A stretch of DNA of 64,000 nucleotides from Phoebastria nigripes (GCA_035582835.1 JAYKAV010002308.1:416071-480070), one strand, 5' to 3'. Numbered from the stretch's first letter, positions 1 to 14,360 are shown. Numbers and translations are program-made. Notes: generated from the letters alone by a model not told the origin.

Positions 1-415
1 AGCATTTCCATGCATTGTGTGGCAGAGTGTTGTCTTTTATATTTAGTGTGGAACTCCTTTTTGGCAGTAGTAGTATTGCAAAATAATGTTGAGTGTTCAG
101 GAGGTGAAAGGACTGTGCCTCAGATGAAGTGAGATTTGTGAAAGCATAACCTACACTATTGTTGCCCTCCTAAATATGTCTTAGTGCTGTATATTTGCTT
201 TTATATTTAAAATTGTCATTTAATGGTTAACGTGGGAAATGACTAGAAGAAGGAAAAAGAAATTTTCAGCGTTTTTATGCGGCATCTTGGCTGCAGTTAG
301 AACAATGGGCCAGTGGCACTAAATATAATCTGGTAGTTTGCTCATTTTGTTTTACCTTTGCATTCTTCCAGTGTATGGATAATGGTCAGTTAATACCATT
401 AACTCTAGTAATTTC

Positions 416-451
416 TTTTTTTTTTTTTTTTAAAAAAAAANAAAAAAAAAA
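416..451. repeat. T16/A20 palindromic homopolymer junction
   Basis: Sixteen T (416-431) are followed directly by an A run (432-451) containing an n at 441. It can self-pair and is a likely sequencing trouble spot; the n supports that. Confidence 0.85.
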
Positions 452-3400
452 GGCAGTGGGAAGGATTTTTTTTCTCATCATCTTCTCTGATTGCCAGGTT
501 ATTTGTATGTAGAGAGAAGATTCTTTTTGTATAATCAATCTGCTGCTACCCATTTTACTGCCAAGCATTCCTTCTCTATGGTAGCGTAATGTTACCTAGG
601 GAACAGCTTAAAGCTGACACATACAGTGGTGCCACAAATTAATTTCACAGTTATCAGGATATAGGGTGATAACAACAACATGAGCTACTGTGAAATTACC
701 ATTGTTCCCATTGAGTTACAGTGTAATTATTACTTTTGTGGCAACTATGCAAATAACTCATGTCACCACTGTAGGATGGGATGTGCTTTCCTTTCTCTGA
801 TTCAGTACTTTGTGTTTCAGAGACATCTTTATGTACTATAAACTAGAGCTGTGCTTTGAATTGAAATCTAAATATGGTTATATCTTCACAAAAAAAAAAA
901 AAAAGGGAGAGAAAGAGAAAAGCAACACTTAAGAGACTAAAAACCAAAATCCCTTGCAGTCTGTCCATTATCACCTGGAATCGGATCTGCAAATGTGTGC
1001 CAATTTAACAAAAAAATAATCAAACTGTTATTTTTCCATTATTTCCAGCGTGAAAGTGGGAATCTTCCTTCAAAAAGGGAGCTTTGGGTTAGTTACTTTT
1101 ATTAAGGGACATTTTCATGTTTCTTTGCTGCCATTTTATGGGGGCTGTTTGGTGGAAGGGGCAAGTAAAGAGATGTTTGGTTATGTTATATATTCTTATA
1201 TTGATAGGTATGAAAAAACTTCTGGAGCAAGGTTAAGATACTGTTCCCAGTATGTAAGATGGAATGTATCTTTGACCCTGAAAAATGGACCCAGGTAAAA
1301 ACAAAGCGGCTGCTGAGGCTTAATGATGGCAGAAGGCAAGAAGGTCACATAATGTGGTGAAGNTGGCACAGGTGCTCCTTGTATCACTTTATTAGAACCA
1401 GAAATAAGTACCCTTTGGAGGCTGCAGGTTAGGTTACATATTTTCAGAAAGGTAAGCTCCATGGGTTTTTGGGGGTTTTTCTTCCATCCTTAGGCTGGGA
1501 TTTTCAGAAGTTCCTACAGAGAGCTTAGGTGTGCAACTTGCAGTTGTGTATGGATAGCTCACCTTAAGTTCCTTTTAAAATTCCCATTCTAGGTAAGTGG
1601 CTAATGATCAGATTTTCAAAATTGCTGAGAATTCAAGAGCTTTAAATGTTTAAATACTAAAGAAGACAGAAAACTATTGAGACATGCCTTTTAGAAGAAC
1701 ATCATAGCTACTATTGCATGAAAAGAATGAGCAAATGGAACTTGATTAAATAAGTCTGTAACCAAGTGAAAATCTGTATGCGTATGATAACTCACTATTA
1801 TCAAAATTGTGAGTTCAAGATAAATTTCCCTGAAGGACAAAATTCTGGTGATGGGAAAGTTTTCTTTCTATTTTAGAATTTAGTGAAAGTTCATTGAAAA
1901 ATAATCCTAATGGAATGATACCCTCTGATTTTTTTTTTTAAATTTAAATTCTTAATTTTTATTTTATAGTATATAAAAAAAATGAAATTCGAGAAAGCGT
2001 TTTCTCATTTTAGTTATAATGACTTTTCAGATATTCTTTTGCAAAAAATGTTTTTTAATTAAGGTTGAAGTATTTTTTTAAATTGCAAGATATCTTGCAA
2101 ACGGAATCTGTTTCCCTAGTTCTTGTTATATTATATCCGCAGAAATACAGAACAGCTTGATGAGCCTGTTTCTGTGAGAATTGACTTGTGGAGGAATAAA
2201 TATGAACAACGTTCTGACAGAGCTGTCTGTGTCTGTGAGCATTTCTAAAACGCATAGCTGTACTGCATCACCAAGATTTGAGCTGCAGAGGTATGCTGTA
2301 AATTTGTGTGAAAATACAACAATTGTACCTTCTTTTTCCTTGCCTGAATGAGCTACATGAATATTGTTTTTTTTGAGGTTACAAAGAGAATTGTAGCAAA
2401 GCTATTGAAAGAGTAGGAATAACGTCCAAATGATGATGGAATGTAAAGAAAAGAGCCATGCTGGGTGTCAGTGTTCCAATATATAGTCCATGTTTTTCAA
2501 AATAACAATTTTCTGATGCCATTTCTTTAAAACTAATGAAAAACAGCTATGTAATCACAAAATTACAAAGCAGTGTGCTGTCCTGCATCAAAGTACTCTG
2601 CTTTTAATTGGAAATACATAAATTGATAAGAAAAAGTCACTTCCGTGAAGCTCCCACTGATCTGTCTTTCTGAATTGCTGTACTTGAAGGAGAAGCATTT
2701 AAAGAAATGGTTGGGGTATTTTTCAGTAGTTTAATAGTTGTAAGTTTGTCTCTAGAAAAGCAATGTTCTGATTCTTTCTTGTCTTGAATTTTTTTTTTTT
2801 TTTTGGGTCAACACAACCTGCTCAGGTTTTGCACTGATGGAATATAACAGTACCATAAAACCTCTGCAACTGACGATCTAGGGGGAAGTAATTACAAGAT
2901 AAATAAACCTTATGTTCTGTCTCATTTATTATCCATGTGATGAATAATGGTGGAAAAGCGTGCGGTAATTAATGGGCTGGCTTCGTGGAATGACTCCTGT
3001 TTATCATATAGTTGTTGCTCTTTTTAGAGGTTTGCTGACAAGTATATTTATTGCAGTATGAGGAGGTCACTAATTAATATGTATGTTAGCAAGACTTTGT
3101 GGGAATGCTCTAAAAAATCTGATTGTTTAAAAATTTTCTTCCTGTCACCCTCCACTTTTATCAGTTCTAGATATTGAAGAGCTAAGTCAATGTTTAAGGC
3201 CACATTATTGCTCAGGTGCAGTAATATTTCACCCATATAAGTTTCATTTGAAAGAAACAGCTTAGTCTTATTAAGAGTTTCTGGAAAATCTGCTGCAATC
3301 CTTGCATGCTGCTGTTAGGAGTCAGCCTTGTGGAAGCAAGTCATAAAGGGTTAGAGCTGCCAGAGGCGCTCATTGTCCCGGTTTTGGAAGGAGTGGGGAG

Positions 3401-5597
3401 GTCAGGGTGGGTAGTTGTGGGACTGTGGGGAGCTTCTACTGTTGCCAGTAATGAGCAAGAAGCTCAAGTTGATCATAAAAATCAAATGTTGTCTTTCATG
3501 TACCTGAGGGCCCAAACAAGCAGTTATGCTCAGGATAAGTGTTATGTAGTGACAGGTTTTTTAATATAAGTAGATACAATAAAGTTATTGGGTTGTTTTT
3601 TTAAGGAATCAAAACTTGAACTATATGATGGACTCTTTCATTAATATGTAAATACAACATATCTCCAAAACTGCTTGCATAAAAATGCCTGGCAAACTAT
3701 AGAGTGATAATTAAGAATAATTTGCTTGCAAAATAGGTAGCATTAATTATTGTATTGCTTTTGGTGTCATTTATTTATGGTTTCTTAGGTTTACTGGACA
3801 AATAATGATAATTCTGTGCTGCATGTGACACATCTGTTGTTTTAAAACAGCAAGGAAGGTTAGATCTCTTCCTACATTTTCAAGTAAGGGAATGATCTCA
3901 GCTCGTTAATTTGATGGATTTTGTCCCCCTCACCCCTGATGGCCAGTTTCAGATATCCTGATGGGAGACAGGAGGGAAGAGTGGGCTTTTTTTGGTGTTA
4001 ACCAGCTAGTTTTGTCCCCTTTTGTTTCCTCTGTCTTTTTTTTTTTTTTGTTTGTCTCTGGTATACTTTGTTGTTGTTCCTCATGTGGCCTACCATGACT
4101 TCGCTAGTTCAGAGGGACTGAGCCAAGTCCTGTAAGTAATCTTTCTTCCTTTGCTTATGGAGTAGCTGTTGGAAAGGTTTTGACTTTCCAGGCTGATCTT
4201 ACATTTTCTCCTTCAGTCTCTGGCTGGCTGACAAGTGGTCAAAGTGCTCAGCAGAAGCAGCCTGAAAGCTGAGGTCCAGATCTGACTGCCAAGGAAGCAG
4301 ATTAGGACCTGGTGGTTTACAAAGGGTCAAAACCTACATAATAGCTGAGTCACTCTCCTGCCGCATAGTCAATTTAAAGCTTGAACTGAGGTCTGTAAGC
4401 AGAGCCCTAGGAAGGTCCTTCGACAGGTTCTCATGACTCCTGTCAGATAGAGGCAACCTAATCTGATCTGGAAGTATATAACCTGAGCTATATTATGTGC
4501 TGTAAGTACAGATGAGTGTGCATGGTACTTGAATGGTGGTGTAAGGGTGAGTAAAAACCTTTTTTAGGAGCATCGACGGACAGGACATCAAAGGACAAGA
4601 CACCTGTTATTTTTATGTTCTCACAATTGACACCACTTGGTGCTTTGTGCTGTGACTTTATCCAGGGAAAAAATGAACCATGTGAGAATGGGAGAAGTCC
4701 TTAGTTATGCTTCACTTAATGGAAGGTGAACTTTTAATGTGGGACTTGCATGCCCCTTCCTGTTTGTCACAGTCGCTGACCCTGAGAGACATGGACATGT
4801 GCTTACTTGAAAAAAACCCTTCTTTTGGAAGTTCCACCTACCAGAAGAGACTTAAAATGGCTTTACACAAAATCGTCTTTTCTTACCAGATTGAAAACTG
4901 TGGTCCTCTTGTTTCAAAATAATAAACCTACTGTTTCTTTATGCAGGGCCACAGAAAATTAACAATTATGATCTGTGCTCTGAAGAATATAAATAGTTCC
5001 TCTTCTCCAGGGAAAAATGCATAAATCAGTGCCAAATCTTGCTAAATTAAAAAACCAAATAACCTATTTCATTTTGGCAGGGTTGGTAATGTTCTGATCC
5101 TTGGCTTCAGGGCCAACATATTTTTCTAGGTCTACACAGAAAGATGTTCATGTCATTTCTGCCTCTACAGTAAATAAAAAGCTGGATCAGCTTTCCTATG
5201 TTGTCTCTGTAATGAGTTCCAACTGGAGTACTATCCCTCCATGCTTGGCAGCTTAGGCAGCTTTTCAGTGGAGCATTTTCTGTTTTTAGAAAGAAAGATT
5301 TTTAACCTCTTCCTTGCCCAGAAAGGTACAGACATTGTAACATAAAAGATTACCTTAAAAATAGAAACTACATAAAAGTTTTGAGATTTATGGACATTAG
5401 TATATTTTCTGTTTATCCAGAAGAGTCCTCCACGTTCTGGCATGTCTTATTTCTTGCTTGGGGAATCAACAATATACTTTTAGTTTTGTTCTTCAAAGTA
5501 AGATAGATGCTCTGGCATCCATTGCATCAAGTACAGCCTAGGACTGTGAGTTGCTGTCTCATGTCAGCTACTTCTATATGGCATAAATTTTTTCTTC

Positions 5598-5637
5598 TTT
5601 TTTTTTTTTTTTTTTNTTTTTTTTTTTTTTTTTTTTT
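5598..5637. repeat. Poly-T run, about 40 nt with one n
   Basis: T homopolymer broken only by n at 5616. No retroelement body is recognisable next to it. The length should be treated as approximate. Confidence 0.9.
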
Positions 5638-7087
5638 AAATTACTTTGCTCAGTAGTCTTTCTCTAAGTTTTTCCTCATTGAAATACTAAAACCTACAAG
5701 AAGTTTGTTTGTAAAATGCTTTGACTGGTCAGTTTGCCACTGACCAAGGAAACAAGCTCAGTGGTAATGAAGTTTTAATTGCAGGCAATATATGGCATTG
5801 TACCAAATAGGTAAGACTGTCTTAGAGCAGAAATGTGATCTCTACCAGCTTCCCTATAAAATTATATGTGATTAGGGAATTCCTTGGGGAAGAATGATCC
5901 CTTTCCATTGTCCCTTATTAAGATCTATGAAGAGCTTTCTTTGCCTTCTTATTTTGTTTATCATCAGGTTCTCATTGTGAATGAATTAGATCTGCCACAT
6001 CAGTGTGCTATTTACAGCTATGAATTCCCTCCTTCAGCACATGTGGAAAAATCAGCTAAGTGCTGAGCACTTTGGCCAACACTGAGAAAGCTCTTACTCT
6101 TGCATTTAATTTTTAAATGAAGCCTAATTCATATGCTTAAATTTGAACACGTGCTTCAGTGTATGCACAGCATAAGGCCACAGTGCTTAAGTCTGCAAAT
6201 GTAGTATTTATGTTGGCTCATGGAAATAGACTCAGGTCCTGGGAATTCAACTGTTGCTTCTTGTGTGATGATGCCCTGCTGTGTGGCCAGTGACCTGCCC
6301 TGAAGCAGCTCATTTGCTGGAAGTTCTCAAGGGATCAATGCCGAGTTTCATCCAGAGACTACCTACTAAGAACACTAATACTCCTGTCACACCATGGATA
6401 GTCCTGATCTTGTGTGAGTACATTTCTGTGAGGAGTAGGATTAATAATTAATGCATGTTCCCTCTGTGTAAAATAGGATAATCTCTGACAGATGGTGGTT
6501 TTTAACAAGAACACTGCAGTAATTCAGATCAGACTAAGCATGTTTTATCTGTGCCTCAAAACTAAAAGATGCTTACATGGATGTATGTAAAACCTGCATG
6601 GCTTTCTTGCATTCTATTGCTAGTTTTAGATCATGGACATGCTGGATTTTTGAGAGGTTGTAGTAGTAGTGGTGGTAGTGGGGTTATGTCAAATTTCACA
6701 GCATTATAGAAATGGTCTGCCTTTAGCTGTCAAGTGTGCCTATCTGTAGGTGAACAGTGGAGAGGAAAAACAAATTGCTACCAATAGTAGCAGCTTATTA
6801 AAAAATGCAAGTCTGTGAAACAGTATTTTTTACCAGCTTTACTATTATGAGTTAATATAAACATACAACGGTTGGGTTTTTTAATTCCTTAAATGCCTTC
6901 TACAGTGCTGTCAAGGAAACAAGATACTTAAAATCAGTTCTTATTCCTTTTTTGCTGAGGCATGCTCACCTAAGATTTAGAGGTCAAACTGGGCACCTAT
7001 CAGTACAGTCAAGCTGCACTGGCCTCCAAGGAAAGATCATCTGTCTCTTTCTGAAAGCTGCAGAGATATATTAATGAATGATAGAAT

Positions 7088-7161
7088 GGTTGATGTGCTA
7101 TCAGGAGCTCGTCCAATATCAGCATCAGGTTGATGTGCTAGAAGGACTGCCTGATGTGCTA
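7088..7161 (+). repeat. Three short direct copies of TGATGTGCTA
   Basis: TGATGTGCTA occurs at 7091-7100, 7131-7140 and 7152-7161; the first two share the leading GGT and are exactly 40 bp apart. No longer unit is conserved, so this may be a decayed tandem duplication. Confidence 0.6.
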
Positions 7162-7520
7162 TAAACATNTTGGATATTTAGATTCTCTCATTGTATGTAA
7201 CGAACTGTTATAAAAAAGGATGCACCATGGCATACTTGTGATGGATGGGTGTCATTGCTGAAATGAAGGCTTTGAATCACAAATGTATGTGCAAGTAGCT
7301 ATTTTCTTCCACTTGTAAAATACTATGCTAACTATTTCTCAGAATGAGTAATGTACCATATATAGCACCAAAACAGTGTCTAAAAGTGCTTCCTATCACG
7401 CTAAGTAGAAACAGATAAGTCTATTGAATGTAGCATCTAGCTTGCATCCTTGGAAGTAACCATTTGGACCTTTTTTCTCTGGAAATGTGATTTTGAAATA
7501 CTGTACATTTGTTCAACAGA

Positions 7521-7536
7521 ATATATATATATATAT
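7521..7536. repeat. (AT)8 microsatellite
   Basis: Eight AT dinucleotides in a row, flanked by CAGA and TTCA. Confidence 0.9.
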
Positions 7537-10500
7537 TTCAAATTTATTGACAAGTATATAACATTTTTCAAAGAAATGGACTGATTATTTAATTATTTTT
7601 TTATATTGAGAAGGCTATTAACATGTGAGAATATCTTTTAGATTACCAGGTCAGACAAAATACCTGGTAGTTATGAGACACTGGGGGTGTATTAAAGTCA
7701 CTTAAGGGTTGCCCCTGTAAGTCCCTAAAGCCTGAGAGCACCTAAAGGCTGCCAGAGTACTTATGCTGCTCTACAATTAAAGAGCTTCTCAATGCTGAAC
7801 TCTACAGTAGGTTTCCAAACAGGGGAAACCTCCTATTCCACATTGATTCAGTCCCTCCAGGTTAACCAAGCGAGATGTACAGAAAGAGCTAGTAACCATC
7901 TGATGCTGAAAGCTAATAGCTTAGATGTTTAGCAAGTATGTTTGGCATATTAAATATGTTCAGATCCCTGCTCTTCCTGATTTTTGAGTAAACGCTTGAA
8001 TTTAGTACTTCTACAGCTCAGGGCTCAAACAGAGGTTGTCTGATGGGGGTTGCTGTGAAACTATGTTTTTTTTCTTTTTCAGATGGAAAAGCAAAGCTTA
8101 AATTTATTCCTTTGTGAGCAGGTTCATAGTGATAACCTTTGGAGAAGGAGAGGCATGGCTCTGGTTTGTCTCTGGCCATGTCAGGTATTTAAGCAACTAA
8201 ACTATTTGCAGCCAACATCTTGGCTGGTTTTTGAGAATCTCTCATGTATACCCCTAGCTACTCTGTTTGTTTAGTGTGTGTTTGGAGCCTGAGCATCTAC
8301 CTTGGGTCAAACCACTTCACTGCACAGAAGGGCAGCTGGAAGTTAGCTTTAGTTAACTTTGGGGTTGCAAAGCCCAAGTCTTGCCTTTGCAGATGAAGTA
8401 ATAGTCAGAAATATTACTTTAATACTTGTATTTTGAATTCATGGAAAGGGAGTAGCATGTGCCTGAATGGCAGAAAAGATCTAGCAGTCAAAATACAAGC
8501 TAATTCTGTGAATAAGCAGTTATACTGGTAAATGTAAGATTTAGAAGGTAGGATATCCTAAAATCCTTCTTAATTTTTGGAACTGTGAGAAGAGCAAATC
8601 TTATTACTGTATCTTCAAGATGGTACGTAAGCCTGAGCCTGTAATTCAAATCACTTGCATGATTTGAGGAAAGGTAATTCTGATTCTGGTGGCAATGCAA
8701 TTAGGTATATTGCAATTCTCATTCTAGTCGTGTTTGTGTTGAGGTGAATTAGAAACAGCACGAGGGGACATCATCTTGGATAGCTGGATTCAGTTTGGAC
8801 TTCAGTTCCCCTCAGATTCTATCCACATGTGTTTTTTACGTACCCATTCACATCTCTTCTCAGTTTTATACACCAAAGCCTCTGTTTTTCACAAGTGTAA
8901 GCAAATGGGAGAGGAGAAGCAAAGAGAGTCTAAGAGTGGCATTAGTAATTGCATGTCCTTCAGGAACCCCCAGGAATCTCCCCGGCTTAGACATATTTGA
9001 GCTCTCACTCTTCTTCATTTATGAATTTGATTCAAAATCTTCAAATGAGACTGTATCAATAACTCTGGCTGGGTAACTTATTTTATCTCCTTCAAAGTAA
9101 AAATGAGATGTAGTTTTGTGTTCTCTGGGTTTTGAATACACACATCTTCTAACACTGTCTTTTACATCATAATTTCAGTATTAGCATTAAGTCTTCAAAA
9201 TAATTCCTTGGGATACAGTAGTTGGCCCTGGACCACAGGGGAGAGAGATTTTATGATAGGAGCCATCCCAACGTCATCTCTGTTTTAGATGCTGCTGTGG
9301 AGGTTTGCATTGAAAGCAGCCTAAAGAATGACTGGGAGATGTGTATACTGTTTCCCACTCTGACATCACTGGGATGAGTCTCTCCAAGGCCTAATGATTG
9401 CTATTAGGTGTATGTATTATTAGTTTATAGTACGTGTGGTGTATGTATTTGTTTAATAAGCGATCATTTCAGTGGATCTACTGGGCAGAGGCTAAAAGTG
9501 GAGCCTGCAATGAAGAGTGAGAGCTGTAGCAGAGAGATTCAGAAATACTAAGGTGATGCAGAGAAATGAGTGAAAGGGAAACACAGTATAGTAAAGCAGT
9601 GTTCAAAAAGGAAGGGGTATGTATTTCCCCCCCAGGTGAGCTGAAGTATGATAATGCGGCACTGAACAAATAATGATAATAATCTATAAATTCATTAATA
9701 TGTAATATTTATTATCTCTTGAGTTTTGCATAGTACCCCATTGAGATCAATGGGCGATTGACTATAGATTGACAATTGTCCACTTTATCTATTGTGTTCA
9801 TAGACTGAGATCAAGAATAGAAGTTGATCTNGTCTGCAGAATAAGTCTCATAAGTGTGCTCTACATGTGAGAAAGTGCTTTCACCCGCTAGAAAATATTT
9901 TCAAAACCCTAATGCCTACAGGGTCAGATTTCTGTGAAACAGTAGTCTGAAATCTGTTTTCTTTTTCCTGTAGAAGTGGATTAACTTATAAGAGTATAAA
10001 AAAAAATTAAAGTTCTGAGTTATGTCAGTATATGGCATTAGTATTACACCTTTCAGCCTTCAAGTTCAGGTTATTTATTGTAACACAATGGAAATGCTCA
10101 GAGTATTTTCTGTAGAGTTAGGAAGAGGCTAACAGCAGTTTATTGTAAGAACAAGGAAGATTCTGTTCTTGCTGCACTGATATGCAGCAAGATTACTCTA
10201 TTAAATATTATTAGACATGATAGGCTATGCTGTTATTGAAGTGGATCTGGGATACATATTGAAGTTACCAGCCTTGCACTCTGCTTGTTTTTATTTCATA
10301 GCATTCTGGTATTATGAAGTTAAGGGAAACATAAGTACTTTGCCATTTTTGTTACTCCAGATATTCCTGGGCACAAAGCTGATGAAGTTATCTGTCTCAT
10401 GAACCTGTACTTGGGTGCTAGGGCTTTGGAAAGGATTTGAATAACTGCCTAAAAAGCAAATGAAAGCCTAAAAGTGATGATACTGCTTTGCATGTTTTCC

Positions 10501-13500
10501 TTTCTGCCACTGCAGTGTAGTTTGTCAGTATTAGCTTTTATTTCCATGCAGACAAATTGGATGGGAATTTAAGCTGGAAAAGTGATCATTATCATTATAC
10601 CATTGTACAAAATTCCCAATGAATACGTGTCTATTATTTTAAGCTTTTGCTTGTTCTTTTTTGTGATTGTGGTATGGCATGGTATGGCATTCACATTGGA
10701 AGGGCTGCAGTGCTTTGTCTGTACTAATACTGCTGTATTTACAGCTCTATAACTCGCTTTGTGTAAGTTTGTGATGCCCATCTTGCAACTGGGATGTCCT
10801 TTCAAATGGAAGTAAATGTTGGTCCTTTGTTCCCAGATTGGACTGGAGAAGGGCAAACAGTTTTCTGTAGTATCCAGTATATGTTTATTGGGTTCTTGTA
10901 CTAATGTTTTCTCAGTAGCGTATAATTTTTTGCTTAGTTTGTAGACCCACAAAAAAGAGAATAAGGTGATAAAAATGAGTTTGTGTACTAAATATTTTTT
11001 CCACTTTTTGGTTGTGGTTTTAAACAACATCCCTGTTAAAATCCAGGTATTTGAATCAAAGATATTACACCATTAGACAGAAGTTATTATGTCACCATGA
11101 ACTGTATATGACTTTGTTAATGTTATATCTACCATATTAATTAAACAAGTGCCAAATCAATGTCTATACCTGTGTGACAAAATCAAAAGCTTTAAGTACG
11201 TCTGTCCAATGAACGCTGATATTTTTTGTCATATGGTAGGTTATGTTCTCATTACAGATTTCCCAGTGTTGCTCATAGACTATATTTAAGAAGAGAGAGT
11301 GCAGGTTTGTACAATGCTGCTGCCTGGTGCAAGTTGGTATATACCTCCCCCTGAGTTGACAGCTGCTGCAGTAATTTCAAGAAGAATCCATGTTGCCTTT
11401 CCTGTGGCTTCTCCAGGTGCTACAATGCCTGGAGGAGGTAAAATGGCGCTAACTTTTACAGATGTCAACATCTGCACCGGAGTAGGGCTCTGTTGATTAA
11501 AACTTGGATAGTCTAACACCTTAACAGTAATTAACCCAAACTATTTGTGACTGTGCAAATGACATTTCACGTTACAGATAGTGTCTTCCCTCCTCCTCCT
11601 CCCTCTGAGTTTTAAAGGAAATCATCTGTTTGTTTTACTGGTAGGAACCCAGACAATTTTATGTGAAATATTTCTACATTTCTTAGAAATACTAATTGAA
11701 AAACATTCTTTGGTAATTCTCTAAGTCATTTCTTGAATTAATTGAATTTGTTATATAGTCAGATTACTGAATGTAGTCATACTTTGAAAAATAAAAAAGA
11801 TTAGGATTAAACTATTATACACTAGAATTAGATATAAATTTGGAGACTACAACATTCACTTTACAATCCAGATACATATCATTTAATACTACATAGTGTA
11901 AACAAATCTGTAGGTTGTAACTTGCCTGCTGGATGGACAATACAGAAGATGCGTGGTCTGCTCTGCTCGTCTGTGAGAGGTAGACACCACGCTCGTTTTA
12001 GAAGGTCTGGAAAACACCTCTGTCTCTGTGTAATCAGCTTTGTAAGTGATGTGTATTTTCTGTACACTAGGACAAAGTTTCATACGCTACTTTGAGTAGC
12101 AGAGGATGAAGCACCACAATTTTGTTCTGGAAAAGTGACTGAATAAGGCTGCAGCTTCTGTGTAACTGACCTAGAAACGCTAAGCAGCAAGGTCTAATTA
12201 GGGAAGTGCAGATAAGGTTTGTGAGAGTAGGCTGTGTGAGAATTGCATGCTGGCGATTCCTCCCCATCTAAGAGGTAGTAAGGGTATGAAAGGTATGCAT
12301 AGTTGCGGGTAAACAGCTGTCCAGCTTCCAAATTCTTCCTAGCAGCATCTCATGGTAGATGTATTTGCAGGCAAGCCTAGTTACAGGTTTTAAGAAAACC
12401 ATTGTTGGGAGGAACTTTTCTCTTCTGATGTCACTTCCTTGGGTCATGTATTTTTGGTCTCTGTAGGAGCCTATGGTACTGAGGGTTGCGGAGTCCCACT
12501 CTGTCAGTGTCTTCTGTTAACTGGCAGCAAGCTTACATTTCATACTTTGAACTGTGACTTATACCTGGGGATATTCTGTTTTTCAGCTTTCCTTGTTTTT
12601 TGTTCTTGGTAGTCTTGATAAATGCATAGTGGTGAACTCTGCATATTACCTACTCATTTGTGGAAGGGAGAATAACTGTATTGGTCTCCTGCAAGTTTGT
12701 TAGAGAAACTCATGCAGGATGTGACTGCATGCTGCTTACTAAGTGTTCCAAGTAAGTATTTGCCTGGTTTTGGACAGCATTTAAGATGTGCATGTATCTA
12801 TTTTAGAGAGAGATGTAAAAGCACCAGTGATTTGTAACTAGCTTTTAGGGTGATGCTGTTCTTCCTAATGTGGTAGTACAGCACTGCCATTGTGCTGGGC
12901 AGTCAAGATAAGTGAACTTAGTTCAAGTGAAAGGCTGCTCATATTATTCCTGGGTCTGCCATGGCTTGGATCTGGTGACCTTCAAGGCATCCTGTAAGCA
13001 TCCTCTGTGTTCCCAGGATTTTCCTGGAGCAGGGGAAGGCTGGCAAGAACTTTCTGCTGTGTTCATTCTTCTAATTGTTTGTTTACATTAGGATTGATAT
13101 GTTAAAAGGTGAAAGAAAATGTAAAGAAAAGGTAAACTTAAGATATTTGGAAACAGGCTGAAATTATGTTATGTATTATAGACCAAAACAGCTTATTTTA
13201 GGGTTGGGTGGTTTTTTTTTTTTTTGGCAACCAGGATGTAAACCTAGGATTTTGTGATAGTGTTGTAGCAGCTGATGTTGGGAAAATTTCAAAAAGTTCA
13301 GAACACTTAGCCTCTTGCATTTCCTCTGAACTCATAAATGAATAACCTCAGTCTTAATCGATGACTTGTTCTTTTATAGATGAAAAGTGTTCAATGGCAA
13401 ATGTTTACATTCATGTACTTTTCTCCCCCCAAGTTACACTAACAAGGCTGAGTTATGTTTTTTAGAGATTAATATAACCTATAAGTATTTCCTTTTGGCA

Positions 13501-14100
13501 TAAATTTGTAAATTCAATATTTTTCTTTTAAGAAAAAAACCTATTTAATACCTAGAAATTACACTATTGAAAAAATGTTGTGGAGCATTCAAAAAGTGAA
13601 ACTGTCTTTCATGTAATTCTATTTTCAAAAATGGATTTTTCAGTTAAAATGTAGGAGGGCATCAGTCAAATGCCATAAAAATAAAGGAGTAAGGAAAAAG
13701 AAAAATCTTGAAGTAGTGAAGCTGTTTAGTGATATCACATTTAAAAGCCACATGAATTATCAAAAAATAAAATAAAAAAATCAAGTTTATGGCAGTTGAC
13801 AGTGGTATAGGTCAAGAAAATATAAAGAAACTTGTAAAGCCTGGAAACAGTGATACTGAACATAGTTAAATGAGTTTCAGTCCAGGAAATTGTCAGCCTG
13901 TGTCTGGAGACAGACACTTTCTGAGATACAAACGTTCTGGCAGAGAAGCTGCCTTGTTTCAGGAATACTGAAAAAACTCTTGAGATTTTAAGTGATATAA
14001 AATGTGTCCTAATGCTAATACATGTTTGAATAGGGTGTTATCTGGTAAAATTACTAGCTGCATCTTCAAGGCTATCATAAGAAGGGGGGAATTCCTTACA

Positions 14101-14360
14101 GTGCAGGAGAGCTCTTTCATGCCGAGTGCTTTGCGTAGAGTCGGGTGCTGGCACGGCGGCGCAGCAGAGGGAACAGAGAGTTGCCAGCAGGACGGCCCAG
14201 CTGGAGCGGGTCTGTGCTGTGAAACAGGTGGTGCTGTGGACCCAGGGTCTACCCGTTTGTGTGTGTGCTGGTTAGGTGCCTCAGACTGGATGTAGGCTGG
14301 AGCATTTGTAGAACTGCAGCTGGAGCTGGAGCGCTCTCCTGTGAGATTTGCTTCTGAAGT
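14101..14360. other. GC- and CpG-richer patch in intron 3
   Basis: This patch stands out from its AT-rich surroundings, with CGAGTG, GCGTAGAGTCGG, CACGGCGGCGCAGCAG and GACGG. Frames are open on both strands (97 codons +, 151 codons -), as expected from local GC content. It could be an old insertion, an unannotated exon or a small CpG-rich regulatory patch; nothing identifies it. Confidence 0.45.

Noticed and set aside
1491..1640. GATTTTCAGAAGTTCCTA and GATCAGATTTTCAAAATTGC phrases resembling an old amniote repeat family
   Set aside because: Too diverged and too short to assign a family or boundaries by eye.
8083..8274. ACC-TTT-GGA-GAA-style sequence near 8135 considered as DPYD exon 3
   Set aside because: Only a few residues resemble the Thr-Leu-Gly-Glu-Arg-Gly motif. 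The continuation diverges and there is no fitting donor.
10676..10692. GGTATGGCAT repeated twice near 10676
   Set aside because: A single short tandem duplication, expected by chance in a window of this size.
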